This document shows, in pieces, positions 32,946 to 44,671 of a stretch of 60,583 nucleotides of DNA. The notes beneath the pieces are model-generated. The model saw nothing but the letters and a program-made list of their open reading frames with translations. It had not been told where the DNA came from and did not search any database. Source of the stretch: Entophlyctis helioformis. Taxonomy: Eukaryota > Chytridiomycota > Chytridiomycetes > Chytridiales > Chytriomycetaceae. A program made the translations under genes and the position numbers. The stretch is taken from assembly GCA_025526915.1 (NCBI GenBank), contig JAHLKH010000172.1, positions 1 to 60,583 of the forward strand, written 5' to 3'. Position 1 is the stretch's first letter. Each line of letters opens with the position of its first letter.

Positions 32946-35929
32946 TCAGCGGTCGAGGCGGCTGGCGCTGTCGGCACTGCTGTCACCAGATGCTGTGCCC
33001 GCTGACGCAGCAACTGGCCCAGGCGGCCCCCGCGCGCTGGCCAGCTCCTGCTCAAACGCGCGATTGTCCTCCGCGACCAGCGCCTTGATGTGCACACATA
33101 CAGTCCACGTCCATTGCAACCGTCAGTCAGCCAATCGCGTCGTACACAGCTCATCGTCGAGGAGACATCAGTGCCATGCACACGTACCCTGAGCGGCTCA
33201 GGCACAAAGCGCGCTTCGTCATGTATCCGCCCCGCGTCACCCAGAGCATGGAGGCCATCGGCTCTGACGACATCCATGTCAACAACACCGTCACTCTTCC
33301 CGTCCGCTGCTGCGCTTGACCCGCCCGCAGGGATATGCCCGGCAGCGTACCAAAGCGCCGTCACGTTCTGCACAGAATGCAGGTGATCAAACGAAACGAC
33401 GCTCGTCTTGCCATCGCAGCAGTAGAGCCATGATGACGAAGCGCCAATGGCTGATGTGTGGTTGGGTACCGCTGTAGGTGCAAACGAGGCGGACAGTGGT
33501 GATGCAGAGAGCGGCGGAGCGGCTGCGTTCTCGGGCGGTGTCGAGGTGCGTATGGGTGTCAGATACGGTGGCTGCTGCGTCGAGCGTGGTGGGTATTGGG
33601 TATGGTTAGGGCTCTGTCGATCCTGCTGCTGCTGCTGTTGTTGCTGATTATTGCTGCTGTTGCTGCCTGTGTGACTGACGATCTGGTCTTGACGATACTG
33701 CTGCTGATTCGTCGCGTCGGAAAGCGAGGCAGATCCGCCGGTCGGTGCAAGCAGCCTGACATACACAACATGCCTCGACCCGCTCTCAATCGCAAACACG
33801 GCATACAGACTGCAGACGGGCAGATGGGATCGCGTTAGTCATGTCCAGCAAGTTGGGCAGGAGTATGCAAAAAGCTCACTCAAATGGCAGCCGCTTCAGC
33901 TCGGCCATCTCAAACGTCTGCTCAATGTCGTGTTCAAGGTCTTCGATCTGCTTGCGATACGACAGCACTGTATCCGCCATGGACTGGTAGACATTCTCAA
34001 GCGACTCGATGACCTCTGGCCGGCCCAGGTCGCTCTGCGACTTTAGAAACTGGATCGTTGCCTGCGTACACGACACGGACATCATCCATCAGCCAAGCAA
34101 CAGAGAGAATAGAGAGCATGACATGGCATGGCATGACGCACCTTGAGCACATCAAACTCGCGCTGGTTGAATTTGATAAGTCGACGCCGGTACTCGTCGA
34201 GCTCACGTTCGCGCATCACACGCTGACGCAACAGAGCAGCCACGAGGTCCGAGTTCCGGCCCAGGTAGCGGTCAATGTAGATGCGGTCGCGTTTGGTGAA
34301 CCTGCCGCCAGGGTTGGGTGTCGGGCCGCGGAACATGAGCGGCATGAGTCGGCCCTGGTCGTGCATGCGGTACTCGCGCGAGTAAATGTACGAGCGTGGC
34401 GACAGATGGTTGACGGACAGACCAAGAGCCTTGTCCAATCTGCGCAACAACCCGACGCGCAGGCGGTCGTGTCAGCGATGCAGCAACAAAGTGCATGTGC
34501 ATGGGCATGTGCATGGGAGGCAGCATCCAACCCACGAGATGTAAATGTCCACGTGTGGGTCGATGTTGATGCAAGACGTCAGCGTCTCGCCCGTCTGGTT
34601 GGACTGGTCCTGGTGCACCTGGATATGCGTGATGCGCAACAGCGGACTGACTTCTGTGGACAACGCGTGCGCCAGATACGCCCATGTCTCTGCCATCACC
34701 GACCAATCGGCCCGTTGTCAACTGCATGCTCACACAGCACACAACACAAAGCCGCAAACAGACTGGCGAGGGGAGTAGCAACAGCGTACCTGAAAACTCG
34801 CTTGGCATCTGTTTGTTGATGAGGCGGCAGTACGCAACAAATGCCTCTTCGACGCGCATGGAGCTCTTGAACGCGCGCGAACTGAGCGCCAGCCCAGCAA
34901 GCACCTTTTGCGTCTCCACCAGCACTGGCCGTGAAGCATACCATCAGCCGAGACGTCTACATGCGCGCGGATCACGGCCAGGCATGCTCAACTCACACGA
35001 TGACGCAGGCGTCTTGTCCACAGCGACCGTCCAGTCGTCGCGAACGGATGACCATCCGCCAGTGCTCCCGGCGCCACTGGCCGGACACGGAGCAGGAACA
35101 GCAGCCAGCAGAGCACGCTGCGCAGGCACGAAGCGATGCAGGGCCTGGACCACGCAGCGCACGGCCGACATGCCCGTCAAGCCATGCAGGCCCACAGCGC
35201 CGTTGGGACTCCGCATGCGGTCAATGGGATTGGGCGGGATAGGCGGCACAGTCCAAGATCGGTCGGTTGGTGCCATCTCGACGTGATCGGGGATGCCTCG
35301 AGCCCTGGCGCAAGCGGGTCGTCGTCAACAACGGCGAGACAGCCGCACTCGCTGCGTGCCAATGGGAATGGGACGTACATGCGCAAGGACTCTGCAATGG
35401 CACGGTTGAGATCGTCGTCGCCGTCCTCGCGGGCAGGCGTGTCGAGAGCTGTCGCATCTGACGGATCGTGGTTGAGTCATGGTCACTGGCTGTCGGGGTT
35501 GCGAGTGGTGCAAGGGCCAGCCCGACTCACTGGTTTCGCCTTCAAAGCCCGGCCATGCGCGGCGGTTCGTCTGCCACGGAGCCGCCGTCAGCAACGGCAT
35601 GGACGCATGCGCTTGGCAGGCACAGGCCCACTCACCTTGCTGCTGCTGCCGCCGCCGATGCTGCCGTTGATGCTGTTTGGTGCTGCTGGCCGAGTGCCTA
35701 GAACGGCATTGTTGTTGAACGCAGACTGTGCAAGGTGCAGCGTGGGCTGCTGGTGTGCTGGCTGTTGCGCCGGCTGCATGACCATCTGGCTGGCTGGCAC
35801 CGGCTTGACCTGCCCTGTAAAGTGCAGCTCCAATGCACGCTCGACGACACCGTTGGCCTGCGACAGCGCCGCCGTGGCCTCTGGCAGACTCAGGCCCATG
35901 TCCAGCAGCTGCGCCAGCCCCAAATCCAT
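32946..35929 (-). CDS. USP25/28-like protein without catalytic cysteine (pseudo-deubiquitinase)
   Basis: Ten exons (35929-35636, 35570-35531, 35457-35379, 35304-34997, 34924-34790, 34689-34536, 34439-34142, 34061-33880, 33809-33188, 33083-32946) join in phase to exactly 749 codons plus stop. Order: UBA domain (LAQLLDMGLSLPEATAAL), UIM (DDDLNRAIAESLR), USP fold. IYIDRYLGRNSDLVAALLRQ followed by a long helical insert is characteristic of USP25/USP28 and yeast Ubp2 relatives. The Cys box, usually GLxNxGNTC, reads GLHGLTGMSAVRCVVQAL, so the catalytic cysteine aligns with Ser. The usual QQDVSEF reads QMPSEFS. The His region (SGSRHVVYVRL) and the final W..CDG box remain. The predicted role is ubiquitin binding or scaffolding rather than cleavage. 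Confidence 0.8.
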
Positions 35930-36075
35930 AATGATTCACAGCAACTCTGAGCGCGACGATGGCAAACGACTGACATAAGCTTCGAATGCTTTCATTTCAT
36001 CATGCCTGTAACAACCAATGCCGTCCCTTCATCAAATGCATCCTCGAACCAAAACCCAACGAGCGCGCGAGTCGC

Positions 36076-39000
36076 TTACTCGTCCTCGTCGTCAGAGGAG
36101 AGGGGCTCGCCGTTCTTGATCTTGAGCGCGCGACGCTTCTCCTTGACCTTGAGCTCCTTGCGGGAGAGCTTCTTCTTGGACTTGACCTTGGTGACGTTGC
36201 CAAAGGCATCCATGACGGTCTCTTCCTCCTTGATCTCAATCTTCTCGGCGAGGGAGATCTTCTCCTTGGCGCCGGTGATGGTGAGGCGACCGTTGTCAAC
36301 GAGCCACTTCTCGGGGCAGATGGCGTCGGTGAACTCGGCGTTGTGCGAAATGATCAGAACACCACCGCCGTAGTCGCGAATGGCACCGGCAAGAGCACCG
36401 AGCGAGTCACGGTCGAGGTAGTTGGTGGGCTCGTCAAGCACAAGCATGTGGGGCTGGTTCCACATAGCGGCACCGAGCACGACCTTGACCTTCTGACCAC
36501 CAGAGAGACCGCGAATGCGCGAGTGGGTCGAGAACTCGGCCTGGAGACCGACGTCAGCGAGGTGCTTCTCGACGTTGGCCGAGGTGAGGGGACGCTGGTA
36601 GGCACCCTCGCGGGCAGCCTCCTTGTCGTCGAACGCCTGGACAATCTTGTCAAAGCCCCAGTCCTCAAGCTTCTCGCGGGTAACCCACTGGTTCTCCTCG
36701 TAGGGCTTGTTGATGAACTTGAGCTCGTACTCGTACGAACGCTTGGCCTTGCGACGGCCCATGATCGACTCGATCTGGTACTTGACACCCTCGATCGAGA
36801 CAACCTTCTCCATCTGCTTCTTGTCCTCGTCGGTCATCATACGCGAGGCCTTGGCGAGGAGCTCACGGTCCTCACCGTACTGGTAACGCCAGCGGATGTA
36901 CTCGTTGGGGGTCTTGTCCATGTGCTTCTCAACGTGGTGGAAGGCGTGCTGGGCGACGTAGGCGACACGCAGGTTGGGGTGCTTGTACGTCTCACCGTTG
37001 TCGGGGAGGACCTCACCAGTGAGAACCTTGATGAGGGTCGACTTGCCGGCACCGTTGGGGCCAATGATACCGACACGCGAGTTGAGCGAGCACTGCAGCG
37101 TCATGTTGAACAGCGTCTGCTTGGCGGCGCCGGGGTAGGTGAAGTCGATGCGCGACATCTTGAGAATGGCCTTGTCCTTGGACTTGACACCCTCGAGGAA
37201 TCCGGGCTCGGGGAACTTGAACGAGATGGTGGTGGCATCGAGCTCGTAGTAGGCCTTGGCCTCGGGGCGCTGCTCGACAAACTTGGACAGGTTGCCCTTG
37301 TACGTCTTGAGCTTGCGGTTCTCGTAGTGGATAATGTGCGTGCAGACGTTGTCGAGGAAGCCAGAGTCGTGCGAGACGATCATGGAGGTGACGTTGGTGA
37401 GGCTGGTCAGGTAGTCGCACAGCCACTTGACGTTGGACACGTCCAAGTGGTTGGTGGGCTCGTCGAGGAGGAGAATGTCGGCGTTCTCGAGCATGGCACG
37501 AGCAATCTCGAGCTTCATCTTCCAGCCACCAGAGAGCGAGCCGACGGCCTGGGCACGGCGGTCCGCGTCAAAGCCGACATCGGCCAGACGGACAATGACG
37601 TCGTCGCGGTTGAAGCGGGCGTCCTGGCAACAGAAGTCAATAACCGAGAGGTCAGCCTCCTCGCCCTGGAGCGAGTGCTCGACAAAGACGGTCTTGAGCT
37701 CGTCCGCAGGGGGGAAGCCGTCGAGCTGGCCGTTGGCGATGGCGCGCATGAGCGTGGACTTGCCGACACCGTTGGGGCCGCAGAGACCGTAGCGCTTGCC
37801 ACGGGTGAGGCGGAACTTGGTGTTGTTGAGGAGAATCATACCACCGTAGGCGAGCGAGAACTCACAGTTGCAGAGCTCCTCACCCTCGTCGACAACCTCC
37901 TCGACCGAGACCTTTTGGCGCTTCTTGTCGAGCTCGACAAAGTGGGCGAGCAGGGGCTTGGCAGCCTCCTTGACCTTGGCCTCGCCGAGGACGGGGCCGG
38001 CGTAGGGCTGGATGGCGTGGATCCAGTCGGGCAGGTCAAACACGCGAGTGTCGAACATGACGGTGAGGAGCGACGCAATGTAGTCAAGGGTGGGGCCGTC
38101 GATCTTGGCAGCCTTGGAGACGCCGGCGATCGTCTTCTTGATGAGGGCAACGGTCTCGGTGTGCTCGTCGGCAATGCGCTTGGCAACGGCAGCGGGGTCC
38201 TCGACCTCGACGTCGGCAACACCGCCGCCGACGCGGATGAGCGTGGCGCGGGCGTTCGTGGAGACGGCACGGAGCTCGGGGTCGGCAGCCATCTCAATGA
38301 TGCGGTCGAGGCCGGGCACGAGCTTGGGCAGGAACTGGTGGGCGTCGGCGGGGTTCTCGACGAGCTTGCACATGTTGTCAATGATGACGGCGGTCTGGCG
38401 GAGGACGGCGGGCTTGCGCTCCGAGAGGGCACGGTTGAGCAGGGGCACCATGATGGCGAGCGTGGGGGCCTCGACCTGGGCCACGAACGTGGTGGCGGCG
38501 AGCTTGTACACACACTCGGGGACCTCCTCGGGGCGGGCGATACACGAGATGAGGGCGGGCAGGAAGGGCACAACGTCGATGTTGTCGAGGGTGCCGCAGA
38601 CCTCGGTCATGCACTGCGTGGCAGCAATCTTGACCTGCAGGCCGTGAGACAGGCGTCGACAAGGTGGGCGTGAGACAGCGGCGAGACAAAATGGCATTTG
38701 TGCAATGCGTCAGTCAAACGTGGCTTTGCATGTGCGTGCGCACGAGGCAGAAAGGCAGGCACCAAGAGACAGGCAGGCAGGCAGGCAGCAGCAAGAGACA
38801 GGCAGGCAGGCAGCAGCACACACGCACCTCAGTCTTGGTGTCCCACATGACATCAGAGACCGACGGGATGATCTCGGGGAGGCAGCGCATGACCTGCGAC
38901 GTCGACGTCTTGGTGAGCGCACCGAGGAACTTGAGCGCGGCAATCTTGGTCTGCCACTTCTTCTCGTTGGTGAGCTGCGCCAGGAGCATGGGCACGAGCA

Positions 39001-39370
39001 GCTTGACCGAGAAGCGGCCAGGGAGCGCCATGAGCGCCGTGGCGGCAGCCTCGGCAGCGTCGCGGACGGCGGCCTGCTTGTCACCGTAGCCGTTGAGGAT
39101 GGCCGACAGCTCGGGGATCAGGTACGGCTCAGCGGGGTGGCCAAGCTTCTCGGCGAGCTCCTTGTAGGCGAACATGGCACCCTCGCGGGCGTTGGTCGAC
39201 TTCTTGTGCTCGGCAGCCGTCTTGAGGGCGGGCAGGACGCCAGCGTCAATCAGACCGGCAGAGATGCCGGCCGACTTGACGAGGCCGGCGAGGTCGGCAG
39301 CGGCAGCCTTGCGCTCGTCAACCGAGGCGGCGTCGGCGGTAACCTGCTTGAGGAGATCGGCAATCGACAT
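36076..39370 (-). CDS. TEF3: Translation elongation factor 3 (eEF3)
   Basis: Fungal ABC-F ATPase that works on the ribosome with eEF1A, promoting E-site tRNA release. Exon 1 is 39370-38828; the intron 38827-38635 has GTGCGT, CTGAC and CTGCAG signals; exon 2 is 38634-36076. They give 1,033 residues, like yeast YEF3 (1,044). Order: HEAT repeats, four-helix bundle, ABC1 (GPNGVGKST, LSGGWKMKLEIARAML, LLLDEPTNHLD), ABC2 (GPNGAGKST, LSGGQKVKVVLGAAMW, LVLDEPTNYLD) with the chromodomain-like insertion after VEKHMDKTPNEYI, and a Lys-rich tail ending SSDDEDE. Motifs are complete. Codon use is strongly biased, as expected for a highly expressed gene. Confidence 0.98.
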
Positions 39371-41087
39371 GGTCTGTGCAGAGCGTCGAAAAGGGAGTGG
39401 AGCAGCAGCGTCGACGGGGTCGGGGCAGCCGTTTTAAGCGACGGGCGCATGCGCAGGCGAGGGCAGAGCGCACGTCAGCCGCTTGTTTCAGAATGCGGTC
39501 AAGTGACGGTGCAGTGCGCCGCACGCACACATGGCTGGCTGACTGGCTGGCTGGCTGGCTGGCTTCAACAGCCGCCCCGCTGGCAAAGGGACGGCCGCTG
39601 GGCGAGCCAGCACACCACCACCGCCTCTCTGCCGCACCGGTGTGGCACGGCAGCAGGCGGCAGCTTGCTGTGGTAGTGTGCGGCCGCCCCAAGCCCTCGC
39701 AGCCAGCAGTCGCAGAGAACGGCTGGCAGCATCAGGCAGAGCGGCAGCAGAAAAAACAGCCGCAGGTGCGTGCCGGCCACAATTCGGCGATGCGGAGCGG
39801 TTGCCCGATAAGAGCAGCGGCCATAGCGGCAGGACGGACGGGGACGCAAGACTCACCAGAGTGGATAATTAAACGAAGCTTGTGGGGTAAGACGAAAGAA
39901 ACTGTCTGGGGAGTGGGCGGCAGCGTCGGCAGCGTCGGTATCGTCGGTATCGCAGCAGTTGCCAAGGCCATCCGTCGTCCAGCAACAGACAGACAGCAGG
40001 CAGGCAGGCAGGCAGCCCAGGCAACGACGGCAGGCGATGAAAAAAAAGCGGCAGCGGGCAGCGAGGGTGAGTAAGCAGCAGGGCGAGGAGGCGGGTGGGC
40101 AAGCGAACAGGCAAGGAAGCGGGTACGCCGGAGAGCAGGCAGGCGGGAGGCGAGCCGGGTGGTGGCCCAGCAGCGTCCAGCCGAGCCCGCCGGCGCACCG
40201 GCCGCACCGGCGCACGCAGGCAGCCTTACCGTCTAGGGGGTTGTGTCAGAGGGAGGCTGCAGATCTCGGGTTCGTTTGGAGATGTGTGCAGCGAGCGACT
40301 GAACGCAAGAATCGAGTGGGGGAAAGCGAAAAAAAACGGTCTGGGCGGTCTTGTGTGCGGAAGGGGTCGCAGAGGGCGTGTGTGTGTGCGTGTGTGTGCG
40401 TGTGTGGGCAGCAAGGGCGGCGCAAGCAGGCGGGAGAGACTACGTGCTGTCCTCGGCGAATGTACGATGCGCAAGCGTGGCGGGGCGGGCGGGCGGCTTT
40501 TGAGCAAAGCGCAGGCGCCCACTGCCCCCGCATGGATAGGCGGGAACAAGGGCCGCTGTCACGGGATGGTGTCCGCCGTTGCACCCATCCATGACGGCCA
40601 ACAATATCCATGTCGGCGAAGCGGTGGTGATGCTGCCCCCACGCCAAAACTGGCCGCCCAAACGAAAGCCTATCTCGCGGACAATGGGCGAATGCAGACA
40701 ATGTCAAGGGTTGCACGGCTGGGCGGTGTGCGGCCTTGAGGTAAGGCCTCAGGCGTCCTCGAGGACCACACACGCATCATCGCACGAGCACCATCGCACG
40801 GCCATGTCATCCACCTCGCCCCTGCCACGCACCTTCAAACGCACGTGCGGCAACACGACACGGAGATTGGCAGTGCCCGCGTTTGCGTGTGTCACGATCG
40901 GGTTGGCCACTCGGATCTGAACGGATCTCGCGTCGTGTCGTGTCGCATCGTGCTGTCTCGTGTCGTCGGAGATTCGCGACACGAGTGCCATGCGGTCGTG
41001 AGAAACGCCGCATCGTCCGCTGATCTCTTCATCTTTGCATTTGGCAGTGCTGAACACGGTTTATTGGTCTCGTCTGGTCTCGTCACG
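39371..41087. other. Intergenic region with simple repeats, no gene seen
   Basis: Between the eEF3 start and the end of the Mei2-like gene. Contains CAGG/GGCT-type tracts (39540-39565, 39990-40017), GT-rich runs (40378-40405) and overlapping low-complexity frames on both strands, none with a domain. The part near 39400-39900 should hold the eEF3 promoter. Confidence 0.5.
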
Positions 41088-44000
41088 CTACTTCTTGGCA
41101 CCTAGCAAGAGGGCGGCAAGAGACTGGAACTGCTGCTGCTGGGATTGCTGCTGGGATTGCTGCTGTTGTGCTTGTTGCTGCTGTGCTTGTTGCTGTACTT
41201 GCTGTTGTGCTTGCTGCTGAGCTTGTTGCTGTTGAATGTATCCCTGAGGCTGCGGGACAAATGGCGCTTGAACTGGCGCATGGGCTGGCGCAGGTGGCTG
41301 GGCCAGAGGCAGGCCCGCTGCTGCCTGCTGTGCATGCGGTGTCTGTGCACTCTGGGCAGCATTGCTGACCTGTTTTGCAGTCATGTCAGATCTGGATCTC
41401 GCGAACAAGTTGGGACGAAGTTGCTCTTGTCGATTATTGCTTTACCTGGCCCAAGAGCGAGAGTAACTGGACGAGCTGCTGTGGTGCCAGACCCGCTACG
41501 CCACTGGCACCTGCGGCCGACCCGGCATTGGCGAGCAGAGCCGTCAGCGCGGCTGTTGCATCCATGGCTCCTGGTGCCGGAGCAGGTGCATTCGGCTGAA
41601 TGTGCTGTTGTGCCTGCTGTTGTGCCTGCTGTTGAGCCTGCTGTTGAGCCTGCTGTTGAGCCTGGGCCTGAGCTTGGCTTAGCCTCTGCAAAAGGCCAAT
41701 GGCAGTGTTCGCGTCACCCTGCGTCTGTCCAGATACAGGGCCAGCCATGGATCCCGGCTGCACGCCGCCCATTTGGGCAGGCTGCTGGTGTCCGACCGCG
41801 TACTGGCCAGCCTGCATCGGCCCGCGGTTTTGGCCAGTGAGTGAATCTGCACTCGGCGTGTCGAGCGCGTCAGTGATCCGCCAATCTTTCTTTGCCTGCA
41901 TCATGCATCACAAGCACGTACCCAGAAGTGATCCAGGTGCCTGCTGGCCATATGGAGCAGCCTGTCCATACTGCTGCTGCTGCTGCTGGCTCTGGTTGTC
42001 TTGCTTGGCATAGTTGCCTTGGTTTTGGCTGCCAACATTGTCTAACCTTGGATCGCGCTTGTCGCCAAACCCATCTTGAGGATTGTAGCCCTTGGCAGTG
42101 TTGTCCATACGGCGGTCTTCAAAACGATCACCGGCTCGGTGCATGGCGCGCACTGTCTTGGGACTGCCCACGATGGCCTTGGCGGCACCAGCTGCCATGG
42201 AAGACCTGCACATCACACGGACAGGATTCGTATGTCAGTCAGTCAGTCAGTCAGTCAGTCAACCATCTATCCATCAGCCACTGTGCTCCATACGCGATCA
42301 ACAATCACGGCTCATCCAAACTCACGCTAGTAACTGGTAGTCCCATGTCAGGCGGCTCGTGAGGCGGCCGTCTTTGTACCTGCCGTTGTCCTGGATCGCA
42401 TCGTGCGCCTTCAACATGGCACGGCAATCCCAAAACTCAACAGACATTTCCCTGCGGTTCCAAGCAATCGGTCGTGTGAGATACGCGCGTAAACGCAGAG
42501 TCTGCACAGGATCACACAGCTATCGCCAGAAGCAAGGAGGCGCCAGTGACCGACCCACCAGCTGCTCTTGACTCGCACGACACGCACTTCGCCAAATCGC
42601 GACATGAACTCAAATAGCTCAGGCTGCTTCAACTCATTGCGACTGTTGTAGTTGGATGCCTCATATGTCACCGTGATCGTGCCCTGGTGCTTGTCGCGAT
42701 TGCAGGCATCCTTGCTGGTGTCATCTCTGGGCAAAGAGTAATGTACATCAATCTGCAGATCGAAAAGGTAGCATTCAGCATGGTGTTTGTCGGTCAGATG
42801 TGCTGGATCGACTGTGGCAAGGTCTGGCACAGGGCCACTGCCTTGTGCGTGCTCATTTCAAGCCAGCCACCATTTACCTTGCGGCCTTGGAAGATGTAGT
42901 CCTGCATGGCCACTCGCGCCTGCTCAGCCGCTCTAAGATCGTACTGCTCCGTAGTCGGTACATCGCGGCAGTAGCATCGTGTCACGACCATAGTTGTGAC
43001 CATCACCAAACAGGAGAGCCATTCGAGATGGGTTCGCGTCAAGCAGACATGCACATGACAGACGCGCGTCAGACACGCCGCGCACAAGCACTCAGCAGCT
43101 CCTCACTCCCAGTCTCGCGATTCACACGGCTGCCCACACGGCTGCACTCTCAGATCACAGCCCTGCAGGCAGCAGCTGACGAGCGCACGGCACTTGTCCG
43201 CTCACGCGCACAGATGCGCAGCCACACTCCCATCCACAGCTGCATTCACAGCCACAAGCAAGGCCAAGTGTCACGAGGCATTCGGCACATACGTAGGTGA
43301 TAAACGCAATGCCTCGCTTGGCAATCAGGTTGAAGATTGTCTTGATCTCGCCATACTTGCTAAAGGCATCCAGCACCTCTCTCTCGGCCACCTCAAAGTT
43401 CATGTTGCGCACAAACAGCGTGCGGCACGACACTTCGCCCGGCCGATCGACCACCGAGGACGGTCCACGAGAGCCTGCAGCGGCGCCTCCAGCCTTCATC
43501 ATGGGCATGGCGCCTGGCAGACCCAACGGACCATTGTTGGCACTCGCGGTCGCATTCGCATTCATGCCATAAGGCTGCGCAAACTGCTGAGCTGGCGCTT
43601 GCTGCTGGGCTTGCTGCTGGGCTTGCTGTTGGGCTTGCTGCTGGGCCAGTTGAGCCTGCTGCTGCATCATAAACGGCAGCATTTGCTGCAGCTGCTGCTG
43701 TGCCTGCGGTGGCTGTTGAGATCCCTGCTGGGCCTGCTGTTGCGGTGGCTGCGGGAACTGCTGCATTGGCTGCTGCTGCTGCTGCTGCTGCTGCTGAGGG
43801 AGGAACATCTGGCCGGGCTGGCCAAACACACCTGGCATGCCAGGCATCGGCATGGGCATTCCCATGGGCATCCCCATTGGCGCGGACATGGGCATGGCCA
43901 TCCCCTGCATCCCCTGCATCCCTTGCATGGGCATCCTTGCATGGGCATCCCTGGCATGGACATCCCCGACATCCCCGGCATCCCCGGCATGGGCATGCCC

Positions 44001-44536
44001 ATGAGTGACATTGGCCCACCATAGAACGCCGCCGCCGCAGCCATCTGGTCATAGCTGACACCGCCCACACCAGGATTGTTGCCGCTGGTGTCGACGCTGT
44101 TGCTGTTGTTGCTGTTGCTGTTGCTGTTGCCGTGCTTGGCCTGGTGGCCCTTGCCCTGCTGGCCGTCGTATCCGCCTCGTCCGCCCTTGCCGCCTCGGCT
44201 CGCACCACCACCACCACCACCACCACCACCACCACCACCGCCTCGGTTGCCGGCGTTGGCCCCTCGCCCGCCCGCTGTGTCCGGCCAGCCACGGCACGGT
44301 CCCGCCAGCACGTCAGCCTCACGCTCGCCCCCCAAGCAACAGCGCAACAGCGCAACAGCAAGCGACTCACGATGGTCTCGGGCGTATGGGCTTCTCTCGT
44401 GACGGTTGTGGCCTCCTGCACGGGGAAAGCCGGCGTACTCGCCATCCCCGCCTCCGTGGTTGCCATGGCCGCCTCGCCCTCGTCCCCGGCCGTGCTCTTC
44501 CTTCACCATCTTCTGATTCCCTGTCTGCGTGAGCAT
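41088..44536 (-). CDS. Mei2-like RNA-binding protein (two RRMs, polyglutamine)
   Basis: Starts at 44536 or at the in-frame ATG 44509 (MVKEEHGRGRGRGG). An RG/Gly-rich head is followed by a Met/Pro/Gly repeat region and Gln tracts. RRM1: RTLFVRNMNFEVAE and KYGEIKTIFNLIAKRGIAFITY, continuing over an intron as YDLRAAEQARVAMQ. The linker DVHYSLPRDD and RRM2 (QGTITVTYEA, LFEFMSRFGEVRVV, VEFWDCRAMLKAHDAI) follow. The long C-terminal half is Gln-rich and ends LLLGAKK. The linker and RRM pair match fungal Mei2-like proteins; the third, C-terminal Mei2 RRM is not seen. There are several introns. One single-base break lies in the Met/Gly repeats near 43933. A (GTCA)n tract at 42235-42262 is intronic. 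Confidence 0.8.
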
Positions 44537-44671
44537 CCTGCCAAGCGGCCGCTTCTCACTCCATTGCCAATAACAAAGGCTCCTGAGGACGCTCTCGTGC
44601 TAACCGGCTCCGAAACGATCCACCCGTGCGAAACAGCTGGAAAGTGACTTGTATTGAGAGTGTCTAGGGCG

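Noticed and set aside
32471..33799. 442-codon minus-strand frame over the end of the USP-like gene
   Set aside because: Its first part is the real exon 9; past 33188 it reads through an intron and the frame that follows is not the spliced one.
35986..38673. 895-codon plus-strand open frame rich in Leu, Val, Glu and Gly
   Set aside because: It lies exactly antisense to eEF3; strong GC-ending codon bias of eEF3 leaves the reverse frame free of stops. No domain.
40749..41057. 102-codon minus-strand frame before the Mei2-like gene end
   Set aside because: Low-complexity, Arg/Asp-rich reading of CGTGT repeats; no domain or splice support.
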